This document shows, in pieces, positions 31,315 through 38,610 of a stretch of DNA of 55,665 nt. Both the position numbers and the translations under genes were made by a program. The notes under the pieces were generated by a model. That model was not told the origin of the DNA, did no database searches, and saw only the letters and a list, made by a program, of their open reading frames with translations. This DNA comes from Lentisphaerae bacterium RIFOXYA12_64_32 (lineage in GTDB: Bacteria; Verrucomicrobiota; Lentisphaeria; Oligosphaerales; YB12-FULL-65-16): NCBI GenBank assembly GCA_001803235.1, contig MHBL01000007.1:1-55665 (forward strand), written 5' to 3'. How positions within the stretch are numbered: position 1 is the stretch's first letter; the number at the start of each line of letters is the position of its first letter.

Positions 31315-33444
31315 TCAGAACTGGTCGACGAGGAGTTCGGCGACGTGCCTGGCCTTGATTTTCGAGCCGGACTGGTCGAGGCCGCCGTCGATCTGGACCA
31401 GGCACCCGGGGCATTCCATGGCCACATATTGCGCCCCGGTATCTTCGATGTTCTTGAGTTTGCGCTTGAGCATGCGCATGGAGAGGTCGGATTGCTTGAC
31501 GGTGTAGGTTCCGCCCAGACCGCAGCAGGTGTCGCATTCGTACATTTCGGCCAGCTCATACCCGCAAGCCTGGATGATGTCTCGCGGTTCTCGCCAGGTT
31601 CCGACCAGTCGCCGAGCATGACAGGAATCGTGGTAGGTGACTTTGCCGTGGCCGTGTCCCGTCTTCGGTGTCAGGCGTTTTTCGTGGATGAGCTTCTTGA
31701 CCAGTGACGAGAAGTCGTAGGTCTTGGCCGCGAGTTTCTCCGCGTCCGGAACGCAGTCCTGATGGTTCGTGTCCTTGAGGAGCTGGGGATATTCCTTCTT
31801 GAGCGAAGACATGCACGAGGCGCAGGCGACGACGACGTAGTCGACCGTGTCGGCGGCGAGCGCCTTGATGTTGTCGACGGCGCACCCGGCGGCCAGGTCG
31901 AACGCGCCGTTGGCGCGTTGCGCTGTGCCGCAACAGGTCTGGGCGGCTGGCAGGACCACTTCGATGCCGGCCTTGTTCAGGGTTCGGACCACCGCTTCGC
32001 CAATGCGGGGGAAGGCAAACTCGATGGAACATCCGGTGAAGAACGCGGCCTTTTCCTTGCAGGCGGGTTGGGCGATCCGCTTGAAGACTTCGGAGAACGG
32101 TTCGCGGGCGATGGTCGGCAGGCTCCGGTGCTCCGTCAATCCGGCGAGGAACAGGGGCAGGTGCCGGATGTACCCGTCGCGGGCAAACGGTTTTTGGCCC
32201 AGCTTGGCGGCCCAGAGGAGCTTGTGGACGAGGCCCCGGTTTTTCATGAGCGTAAGACCCGCCTTGTAGACAAAGGGCAGGCCTTCCTTTTCCACCAACC
32301 GGCGCCGGATTTCGAGGATGAGCCCGGGGATATCGATGCCGCCCGGACAGATCTCCTTGCACCGGCCGCAGCCGATGCACAGCGCCTGCAGATCGTCGGC
32401 GGTTTTCAGTTCGTTGAACCAGGCGGTGAGGATGGTGCCGATGCCGCCGGTGTAGACGTGGCCGAACACGTGGCCGCCGACCAGGAGGTAGACGGGGCAG
32501 ACATTCAGGCAGGAGGCGCAACGGATGCACTTGAACGTTTGCTTGAACTTTTCGTCGCGCGCCATGTCGGAGCGGCGGTTGTCCATGAGGACGATGTGCA
32601 GTTCTTTCAGGGTACCATCGTCGGTGGGGGTGGGACCGGTGATCATGCTGACGTAGCTGGTGAGGAGCTGGCCGGTGGCGCTCCTGGGCAGGGCGGTCAG
32701 GATGGCGGCGGCGTCGGTGTACGTGGGGACGAGTTTCTCCAGACCCACGAGCGCGACGTGGATCTTGGGAAGGGTGCAGACGAGGCGGGCGTTACCCTCG
32801 TTGGTGACCAGCACCAAGGTCCCGGTTTCCGCGATGGCGATGTTCGCGCCGGAAATGCCCATGTCCGCTTCAAAGAACTTCTCGCGCAACGCGTTGCGTG
32901 CGACTTTGACCAGGCGGGGGATGTCGGTGCTCAGGCGTTCGCCGATCTCTTTGCTGAACAGGTCGGAAACCTCTTCCTTGGCCATATGGATGGCCGGAAG
33001 GACCATGTGCGAGGGCCGTTGCCCGGCCAGGTGAATGATCCACTCACCCAGGTCCGTCTCGCACGCCTGAATGCCATGTTTCTTGAGGTGCTCGTTGAGG
33101 TGGATTTCCTCCGAGGCCATGGATTTGGACTTGACGACCGTTCTCACGCCTCTGTCGCGGGCCAGGGCGGTGATGTAGTCCCTGGCTTCCTGCGCACTCC
33201 GCGCGACGAAGACCTTGGCCCCGCGTGCTTCCGCCGCCTTCTTGAACGTTTCGGTGACTTCGGCGAGGTGGTCCGCGACATGACCCCTGGCGGCGGCAAT
33301 CTGCTCTTTCAACGCGGTGAAGTCGATCCCCTCGTAGGCCTTGGCGCGGGAGACGACGTAGGCTTCGCGGAATCGGGTGAGGGCGTTGCCGAGGACAGGG
33401 TTGCCGATGGCCTGGTCAATGGCGGTCTGCATCTTGCGGTTCAT
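31315..33444 (-). CDS. lactate-oxidation iron-sulfur protein, LutB-LutA fusion
   Basis: 709 residues from the ATG at 33444, which overlaps the lutC stop (ATGA) and has GAGGTG upstream. Residues about 60-290 are a LUD domain (VVKSKSMASEEIHLNEHL and ISGANIAIAETGTLVLVTNE). Two 4Fe-4S motifs follow: CIRCASCLNVCP (306-317) and CIGCGRCKEICP (356-367). The C-terminal third has two CCG domains (FFTGCSIEFAFPRIGEAVVR with TCCG, then CDTCCGLGG and ECPGCLVQIDGG) as in LutA/GlpC, which hold a further iron-sulfur centre. With LutC it should oxidise L-lactate to pyruvate in the cytoplasm. LutA and LutB are separate proteins in Bacillus; here they are one chain. Confidence 0.92.
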   Translation of the reverse strand: MNRKMQTAIDQAIGNPVLGNALTRFREAYVVSRAKAYEGIDFTALKEQIAAARGHVADHLAEVTETFKKAAEARGAKVFVARSAQEARDYITALARDRGVRTVVKSKSMASEEIHLNEHLKKHGIQACETDLGEWIIHLAGQRPSHMVLPAIHMAKEEVSDLFSKEIGERLSTDIPRLVKVARNALREKFFEADMGISGANIAIAETGTLVLVTNEGNARLVCTLPKIHVALVGLEKLVPTYTDAAAILTALPRSATGQLLTSYVSMITGPTPTDDGTLKELHIVLMDNRRSDMARDEKFKQTFKCIRCASCLNVCPVYLLVGGHVFGHVYTGGIGTILTAWFNELKTADDLQALCIGCGRCKEICPGGIDIPGLILEIRRRLVEKEGLPFVYKAGLTLMKNRGLVHKLLWAAKLGQKPFARDGYIRHLPLFLAGLTEHRSLPTIAREPFSEVFKRIAQPACKEKAAFFTGCSIEFAFPRIGEAVVRTLNKAGIEVVLPAAQTCCGTAQRANGAFDLAAGCAVDNIKALAADTVDYVVVACASCMSSLKKEYPQLLKDTNHQDCVPDAEKLAAKTYDFSSLVKKLIHEKRLTPKTGHGHGKVTYHDSCHARRLVGTWREPRDIIQACGYELAEMYECDTCCGLGGTYTVKQSDLSMRMLKRKLKNIEDTGAQYVAMECPGCLVQIDGGLDQSGSKIKARHVAELLVDQF

Positions 33445-33995
33445 GAGTTCACCTCCCAAGGCTCGTCGACGACGCAGATGACGAGGCGTTCGGGGCCGTG
33501 GACTCCGATGGTGAGCACGCGTTCGATATCGGCGGTGCGGCTGGGGCCGGTGATGAAGGCGATATATGCGGCCTTGTCCGGGGACAGCTTCTGCATCAGC
33601 GCGGGAATGTCCGCCAGAATGCGGTTGGACGGCAGGAGTGCGATATGGATCCACGGCAGGGAGGAGGCGAGGCGCTGTTCCACGGCGGTCTGGTCCGCCA
33701 CCAGGGACCCGGTGTTGGCCAGGCCCCAGTCCATCTGGGTGATGCCGATTCTCGCCTCCTTGGCCCGTTCGCGGGTCACGGCAAAGGAAAGGCCGGGAAC
33801 TTTTCGCGCCAACGTTTCGGTGTCCACGCCAGTCAGGAACGAGCCGTTGGCCCAGACGGCACCGAAGCCGGCCGCGTCGGCAACCTTCTCGCTTGCGAGA
33901 AGGTTGAGAACGAAATCGACAGTACCGTTCCGGGTCGGGAGCCGGTGAACTTCCGCGCTCACGGCCTGAGCGCGTGTCTTGAATAGGTCAAACAT
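33441..33995 (-). CDS. lutC: lactate utilisation protein C (LUD domain)
   Basis: 184 residues from the ATG at 33995 (GGAG upstream); the frame continues to 34058 without family similarity. It is a single LUD domain: FAVTRERAKEARIGITQMDW, then LANTGSLVADQTAVEQRLAS for the conserved T-G-S, and IAFITGPSRTADIERVLTIG followed by VHGPERL, the family's closing signature. LutC acts with the iron-sulfur subunits in L-lactate oxidation. Its stop overlaps the start of the LutB-LutA fusion by 4 bases, so the two are translationally coupled. No lactate permease or regulator gene is adjacent. Confidence 0.92.
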   Translation of the reverse strand: MFDLFKTRAQAVSAEVHRLPTRNGTVDFVLNLLASEKVADAAGFGAVWANGSFLTGVDTETLARKVPGLSFAVTRERAKEARIGITQMDWGLANTGSLVADQTAVEQRLASSLPWIHIALLPSNRILADIPALMQKLSPDKAAYIAFITGPSRTADIERVLTIGVHGPERLVICVVDEPWEVNS

Positions 33996-34154
33996 GGACT
34001 GCCAATCTCCAAGCGTCCGGTCTTGGGTGCGACGGTGCGCGCGCGCGTACACCGTCACGTCACGAACGTGAAAGCTGCATAGAGGACAAGAAAGTGAACG
34101 ACGGGTAATATAGTTGAATGGTTGGAGAGGAGCACCCCCTGGCGAGGGTGATTG

Positions 34155-34310
34155 CAGGGCTGTTTCAAGATTCGTGACCGTCGCGTGCAGCGAGTACCCC
34201 CCGGCGTGTCCCCACGCCGGGGGGGGCGGCCTGAGGACAGGCCGCCCCTACCGGGTGTGCGCGGAGGCGTGGCCTTCCGAGACGTGGTGCCAGATCTTGA
34301 AACAGCCCTG
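34155..34310. mobile_element. 156-bp miniature inverted-repeat element, copy B
   Basis: The terminal repeats CAGGGCTGTTTCAAGAT (34155-34171) and its exact complement (34294-34310) are perfect over 17 bp. The 9-bp target GGGTGATTG stands directly on both sides (34146-34154 and 34311-34319). The interior carries the CCCCGGCGTG/CACGCCGGGG and GGCGGCCTG/CAGGCCGCC hairpins. It lies in the 517-bp gap between lutC and the beta-helix gene. Confidence 0.95.
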
Positions 34311-34318
34311 GGGTGATT

Positions 34319-34361
34319 GTGATGCGTCAGCGTCGTCCGGGCGGCGTACCGCCCGGTCATA
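34319..34361. repeat. solo end of the GTAATGCGTCAGCG element family
   Basis: GTGATGCGTCAGCG followed by the GGGCGG-CGTA-CCGCCC hairpin and GGTCAT matches the left terminus of the 416-bp element at 6891. It starts at the last base of the target duplication of the 156-bp element, so that element jumped into the edge of this one. Confidence 0.6.
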
Positions 34362-34389
34362 CCGAGGTGAAACTGGTGACGACGCTTTT

Positions 34390-34467
34390 GGAGCCCGCGA
34401 GGACGCGGGCGCTCCAAAGTCAGCCCCCCGTGCCAGTCCCTGGAGCGCCCGCGTCCTCGCGGGCTCC
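34390..34467. repeat. perfect 27-bp inverted repeat
   Basis: Arms 34390-34416 and 34441-34467 (starting GGAGCCCGCGAGGACGCGGG) are exact complements around a 24-base loop. A single arm recurs at 52913-52938. In RNA it would form a very stable hairpin; there is no U run, so it is not a standard terminator. Confidence 0.85.
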
Positions 34468-34512
34468 CGGGCCCCTCAGTTTCATGGGAGTCGCGGGTGG
34501 AGCGTGGGCGGA

Positions 34513-36906
34513 CTACTTCGCGGGTGGGGGGGCTGGCGCGGGCGGTTCGGGGGAGTCGAGGAACACGTTTCTCTGGGCAACGCAGGTTTGCCACAGGCCG
34601 GGGCGCGCTTCGCGCACCGTGGCGGTGCAGCGCTGGAAGACGTTGTCGCGGATCAGGTTCGGCCAGGCGCGGCCGAGGTTGTCCGGGCCGAGCGACAGCG
34701 CCACGGCGCCCGGTTCGTCGAACCCGGAGATGTGATTGCCGGTGAGGTCGAACTGGCCGCGCACATCGACGGCTTGCTTGACGCCGGTCGCCTCGCCGCG
34801 GCTGATCAGGTTGTCCCGGACCCGCGACGTCGGGCTGCCGTGAGCGTCGAGCAGAACCGGCGTCTGGCAACCGGTGATGGTATTGCCGTGGATCTGCCAG
34901 TTGGCGGCGGGCGGATACAGGTTGAACTTGTCGCCCGGTTGCATGCCCTCGCAAGGTTGCGCGAGCCGGAACTCGAGCGTGTCGTTGTCGAACACGTCGG
35001 CGAGGCACGGTATACGGGGCTTGCCCTCACCGAGCCACACTAGATTCCAGCCTTTGTAGAACCCGGAGTAGCGCCACGGATAGGGAATGCCCTCGACCGT
35101 GAAGCGGGAAGGGTCGGTGACTTTCACCACTCTCCCCTCCAACCGATGCGCCGACAGGCCGGTACTGCAGTTCCGGACCAGGTTGTCGTGGATGTTGAGG
35201 TTCTGCGCCGACTCGCCGATCCGCAGTCCGGTCACGTTGGGAGCACAAGCACCACGGACGTAGACTTGGTTGTCGCTCACGGTCGTGTCTGACGTGCTGA
35301 CGCTGATGCCCGAGCGCCAGCGGGGTTTGTCGTCCGTGCAGGTCAGGTCGATGATGTTGCCGGTGATGATGATATTCTGTGGCGGGAAGGACCAGTGCAC
35401 GGTGTTGCTTGAGGCGTTGATGGCGGTGCCGTTGTAGTTGATGAACAGGTTGTTGGCGACGATCACCTGCGTCGGGCCATGGTTGATGGCGATGCCGCCG
35501 CAGCGGCCAATGCCTTCCAGGACGTTGTCGGTCACCACCGCCTGTCCGGCACCGAGATCCTCGAGATGCCTGAGGCCGGTGCGCGGCAGGTTGTGGGGGA
35601 TATCGCCGATGGTGATCGGGCCGGCATTGCGGATGTAGTTGCCGACGATTTTGATGAACCGGCCCGACCCCTCGTACATGTGCCAGCCGGCGCCGTCCAC
35701 GCGGCAATAGAGAATACTGGTGCTCTCGGCAAAGTCGCAGTTGTTGAAGGCGTTGGCTGCACAGTCGGTCACCGAGCAGCGAAGGAAGGTCAGCGACTTG
35801 GTGTACTTCGCCGGTTCCTCCTGGCCTTTGCGGTACGGGCCGCCGGAGATGAAGCACTCGGAGGCCATGCGGCTGGCGTGGACGTTCTCGACCAGGACGC
35901 GTTCCGTGCCGCCGATGCCCACCCCATTGCACGGTTTCAGGGCGCAGGCCCAGAACGAAAATCCGCTCGACGAGGTGAAGTACCCCGCCTGCTCCTCCAT
36001 GCCCGTGTGTCCGAGCAGGCGGACGTTGCGGATCGTGACCTCGGTGCCGCCCTGGAGGGAGAAGCACGCACCGGCGCCCTCGCTGATGTCCAGGACGGTG
36101 TTGACGCCATCCGCGCCCTCAATGAGGAGACCCTCCGGGTTGCGTACCAACAGGCTCGACCTGAGCCGGTAGTAACCTGCGGGTATCGACAGGTTCTTCC
36201 TCTCCCGGATGGCACGATCGATCGCCGCTTGGAGTGCGGCCGTGTCGCTGTGCCGCACCACCGCGTCAACCACGGTGCGGTTCGCCGGGTGCTTCAGGAC
36301 CAGGGTGTTCCCCTCGATTTTCTCGATCGTGGTGAGCCGTTGATCACGCGCGGTAAAACTGACAAACTCGCCCGGCTGCCAGTCGCGCTTGCCGAGCTTG
36401 ACCTCGATGCCGTTGCTGAGCTTCTGCCAGTCGGCGGCGACCGGGACTCGCGTCCCCCGCCACTGGTTGCCGCGCACGAGGTTGTCGCTCCAGCGGAAGG
36501 TTGTTGGATTGGCACCGTCAATTTCCAGGATGTAGACCAACCAGCCCCCGGCTGTGCCGTCGTAACCGCGGATTTCGACCGCGTCCTTCGCGTCGCGCGC
36601 AGCGCCACCCGGGCCATACGGGTCGCCGGGGCCGTACAGACGGGTCGTACACTGGATGTTGCATTTCGAGATGGTGACGCCCTGGCCGGCCTTGAAGTCC
36701 CCGACGTTTTCGATCGCGATCCGGTTCGAGCCGTCCGTAGTCGCAGCCTTGCTCTCGAACTGCGAGCCTGACGCGCCGAGTTCCTGCGCATCGAGCCACC
36801 CGTTCGAGGTGGGCACCGCGTCTTGGGCTGCGCCCGGGTTCGAGGCCATCATAGCTGCCCCCGAGAGGGTCAGGACCTGGATCGTCATGCCGATTCTGAT
36901 GTTCAC
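34513..36906 (-). CDS. secreted right-handed parallel beta-helix protein
   Basis: 797 residues from the GTG at 36906, chosen because GGAGG is 5 bases upstream and the promoter lies before it. MNIRIGMTIQVLTLSGAAMM followed by ASNPGAAQ is a signal peptide. From about residue 215 (TAALQAAIDRAIRERKNLSI, then PAGYYRLRSSLLV) to about 720 the chain shows the pectate-lyase-3 style repeats of asparagine-rich helix turns, such as ITGNIIDLTCTDD, VSDNQVYVRG, IHDNLVRNCS, IHGNTITGCQ and LTGNHISGFD. Such proteins bind or cleave polysaccharides; the enzymatic residues cannot be assigned. It ends in a proline/alanine tail. Confidence 0.85.
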   Translation of the reverse strand: MNIRIGMTIQVLTLSGAAMMASNPGAAQDAVPTSNGWLDAQELGASGSQFESKAATTDGSNRIAIENVGDFKAGQGVTISKCNIQCTTRLYGPGDPYGPGGAARDAKDAVEIRGYDGTAGGWLVYILEIDGANPTTFRWSDNLVRGNQWRGTRVPVAADWQKLSNGIEVKLGKRDWQPGEFVSFTARDQRLTTIEKIEGNTLVLKHPANRTVVDAVVRHSDTAALQAAIDRAIRERKNLSIPAGYYRLRSSLLVRNPEGLLIEGADGVNTVLDISEGAGACFSLQGGTEVTIRNVRLLGHTGMEEQAGYFTSSSGFSFWACALKPCNGVGIGGTERVLVENVHASRMASECFISGGPYRKGQEEPAKYTKSLTFLRCSVTDCAANAFNNCDFAESTSILYCRVDGAGWHMYEGSGRFIKIVGNYIRNAGPITIGDIPHNLPRTGLRHLEDLGAGQAVVTDNVLEGIGRCGGIAINHGPTQVIVANNLFINYNGTAINASSNTVHWSFPPQNIIITGNIIDLTCTDDKPRWRSGISVSTSDTTVSDNQVYVRGACAPNVTGLRIGESAQNLNIHDNLVRNCSTGLSAHRLEGRVVKVTDPSRFTVEGIPYPWRYSGFYKGWNLVWLGEGKPRIPCLADVFDNDTLEFRLAQPCEGMQPGDKFNLYPPAANWQIHGNTITGCQTPVLLDAHGSPTSRVRDNLISRGEATGVKQAVDVRGQFDLTGNHISGFDEPGAVALSLGPDNLGRAWPNLIRDNVFQRCTATVREARPGLWQTCVAQRNVFLDSPEPPAPAPPPAK

Positions 36907-36961
36907 GCGCGCCTCCGGATCCATTCGGTCACGGTCGAGGACTGCAGCTTCGCCTCTGTGA

Positions 36962-36990
36962 AAGATAGGCGTCCCCGCGCCGTACGCCAA
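36962..36990 (-). promoter_or_regulatory. candidate promoter of the beta-helix gene
   Basis: Minus strand: TTGGCG (36985-36990), 17 bp, TATCTT (36962-36967), 56 bases before the GTG at 36906. The -10 and spacing are the same as before the lipoprotein and heparinase genes. Confidence 0.5.
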
Positions 36991-37133
36991 GGTTCGTGAT
37001 GATGATGACCGGCCGTATGCCGCATACCGGTATGAGGGGGGGGGCGTGTCCCCCTATGTCCCGGACGGGCCCACCTGAGCAAGCGGACCAAACGCACGGG
37101 AGAGCTAACCGTCAACCCAGGCGCCCGCCGGCA

Positions 37134-38123
37134 CTAGCGGCCTGGCGTCTGGCCGCGCTGCAGGTCGCGCAGAGGGCGGTAGCCGATGAGCACGACGCCT
37201 TGCTCCTGCAGGATGCGGCGCGTGTCGGGATCGTCGAGGAACGTCTGAAACTCGCCGTGGCGCCAGAGCCGGGTCGACGTGATGCCCTGCATTTCCGGCG
37301 TAGCCAGCGCCGGGTGGATGAAGAGCTCGGTCACGCCGGGCTTCAGTTCCTTCAGGATCGCGTGCCAGTGCTGTTGCGCCGTGGCGCCGCGGTGTTCTTC
37401 CTGGAAAATGAGATAGTCGGGAAAGACCAAGCCGAGTGTGCGCAGGGCGGGGCGCATCCAGCCGAAACCGTATTTCTTGCAGAGGTCCTGGGACGGCATG
37501 CGCAGCGGCAGGTCGTACTTGAGCGCCAGGCGGACGTAGCGCAGGTAGTACTTCCCGTCGTACTGCATCGTGCCCATGTGCGAGTCGATGTGCGTCGGGT
37601 CCAGGCCGTCGTCGAGGGCCGTCCGCATCTGCGCCACGGCCTCACGGTACGCCTCGGCCGGTGAACTGTGACGGTAGACGCCATTCTCGCCGAAGACTTC
37701 GTGCCGGAGCATGCCGTCCGGGTCCACGAGTCCGGGGACCTGGTCCTTGGGCAGTACGGGGCCCCAGCGGTAACTCTTCCACTCTGCCGTGTGTGTCAGG
37801 TGCACGCCGAAGTCCGCCTGGGGATGGGCGCGGGCGTACTCGGCCGCTTCGGCGAATCCCGGCGCCGGGACCATGATCGTCGTGGACGTTATCATGCCTG
37901 TCTCCAGACCCTGGAAAATGGCGGCATTGGCCGAGTGGCAGAGGCCGCCGTCGTCGGCATTGACGATCAGGAGTTTGGTCGTGGCGGGAAACCCCAGTCG
38001 CACCGTCAGCGGTGTGGCGTTGGCGCGCCACACGAGCGCGGCGACGACGGCCGCCGCGAGGAGGAAGAGGGCGAGCGGCACGAGGAACACCAGCGCCATG
38101 ATCCGTTTCGTCCGAAGTTGCAT
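37134..38123 (-). CDS. membrane-anchored ChbG/YdjC-type carbohydrate deacetylase
   Basis: 329 residues from the ATG at 38123; the longer frame to 38210 would start inside the 156-bp element. One hydrophobic segment (9-31) anchors or exports it. The YdjC barrel follows: IVNADDGGLCHSANAAIFQG (53-72) has the metal Asp pair, FGVHLTHTAEW (105-115) a metal histidine, and DPTHIDSHMGTMQYDG (175-190) the His/Asp group. The family removes acetyl groups from chito-oligosaccharides or similar N-acetyl sugars. Its outward location suggests action on polysaccharide in the periplasm, along with the neighbouring beta-helix protein. Confidence 0.88.
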   Translation of the reverse strand: MQLRTKRIMALVFLVPLALFLLAAAVVAALVWRANATPLTVRLGFPATTKLLIVNADDGGLCHSANAAIFQGLETGMITSTTIMVPAPGFAEAAEYARAHPQADFGVHLTHTAEWKSYRWGPVLPKDQVPGLVDPDGMLRHEVFGENGVYRHSSPAEAYREAVAQMRTALDDGLDPTHIDSHMGTMQYDGKYYLRYVRLALKYDLPLRMPSQDLCKKYGFGWMRPALRTLGLVFPDYLIFQEEHRGATAQQHWHAILKELKPGVTELFIHPALATPEMQGITSTRLWRHGEFQTFLDDPDTRRILQEQGVVLIGYRPLRDLQRGQTPGR

Positions 38124-38196
38124 CGTTGTGGTTCCGACCGGGCGACCCAATATGCCCCAGTCCGGGCGCGGAGCAAATGCGGAGGGGATGTTCGCG

Positions 38197-38352
38197 CGGG
38201 GCTGTTTCAATATCCGTGACCGTCGCGTGCGGTGAGTACCCCTGGCGTGTCCCCACGCCGGGGGGGGGCGGCCTGAGGACAGGCCGCCCCCACTTGGTGT
38301 GCGCGGAGGCGTGGCCTTCCGAGACGCAACGCCAGATCTTGAAACAGCCCTG
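38197..38352. mobile_element. 156-bp miniature inverted-repeat element, copy C
   Basis: CGGGGCTGTTTCAATAT at the left end pairs with the complement of ATCTTGAAACAGCCCTG at 15 of 17 positions. The flanks are the perfect 9-bp direct repeat ATGTTCGCG (38188-38196 and 38353-38361). The interior hairpins and length equal copies A and B. Confidence 0.95.
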
Positions 38353-38503
38353 ATGTTCGCGTTGCAGCGTCTCTCTCAGGGTGTCGACACGTGCGCGGAT
38401 GGCAACGCGCCGTGCGCCCGCTCGCTGAAGCGTCGCTGCCGCTTCCGTCCCGCCTTGCAGGCGGGAGCGGTACTCAGACGGAAACGCCCGAGTAACGGCT
38501 TGA

Positions 38504-38546
38504 TATGACCGGGCCGTCTGCGGCCCGGGGGGCGCTGACGCATTAC
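38504..38546. repeat. solo end of the GTAATGCGTCAGCG element family
   Basis: The hairpin GGGCCG-TCTG-CGGCCC then CGCTGACGCATTAC matches the right terminus of the element at 6891-7306. 38415-38490 also resembles 7070-7152 (a GCTTCAGCGAGC-type palindrome), so this is the decayed right part of a related element. The gap 38124-38610 holds no gene. Confidence 0.6.
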
Positions 38547-38610
38547 GTAAGCGTGTTACGGCGGCCTTCGGGGGAATTCGTCCCGCCGCCGTGAGCGTTT
38601 GCCGGCGGCC

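Noticed and set aside
33445..33654. N-terminal extension of the LutB-LutA frame
   Set aside because: The added 70 residues are antisense-like Arg/His-rich text lying over lutC. The ATG at 33444 with its ATGA overlap is the natural start.
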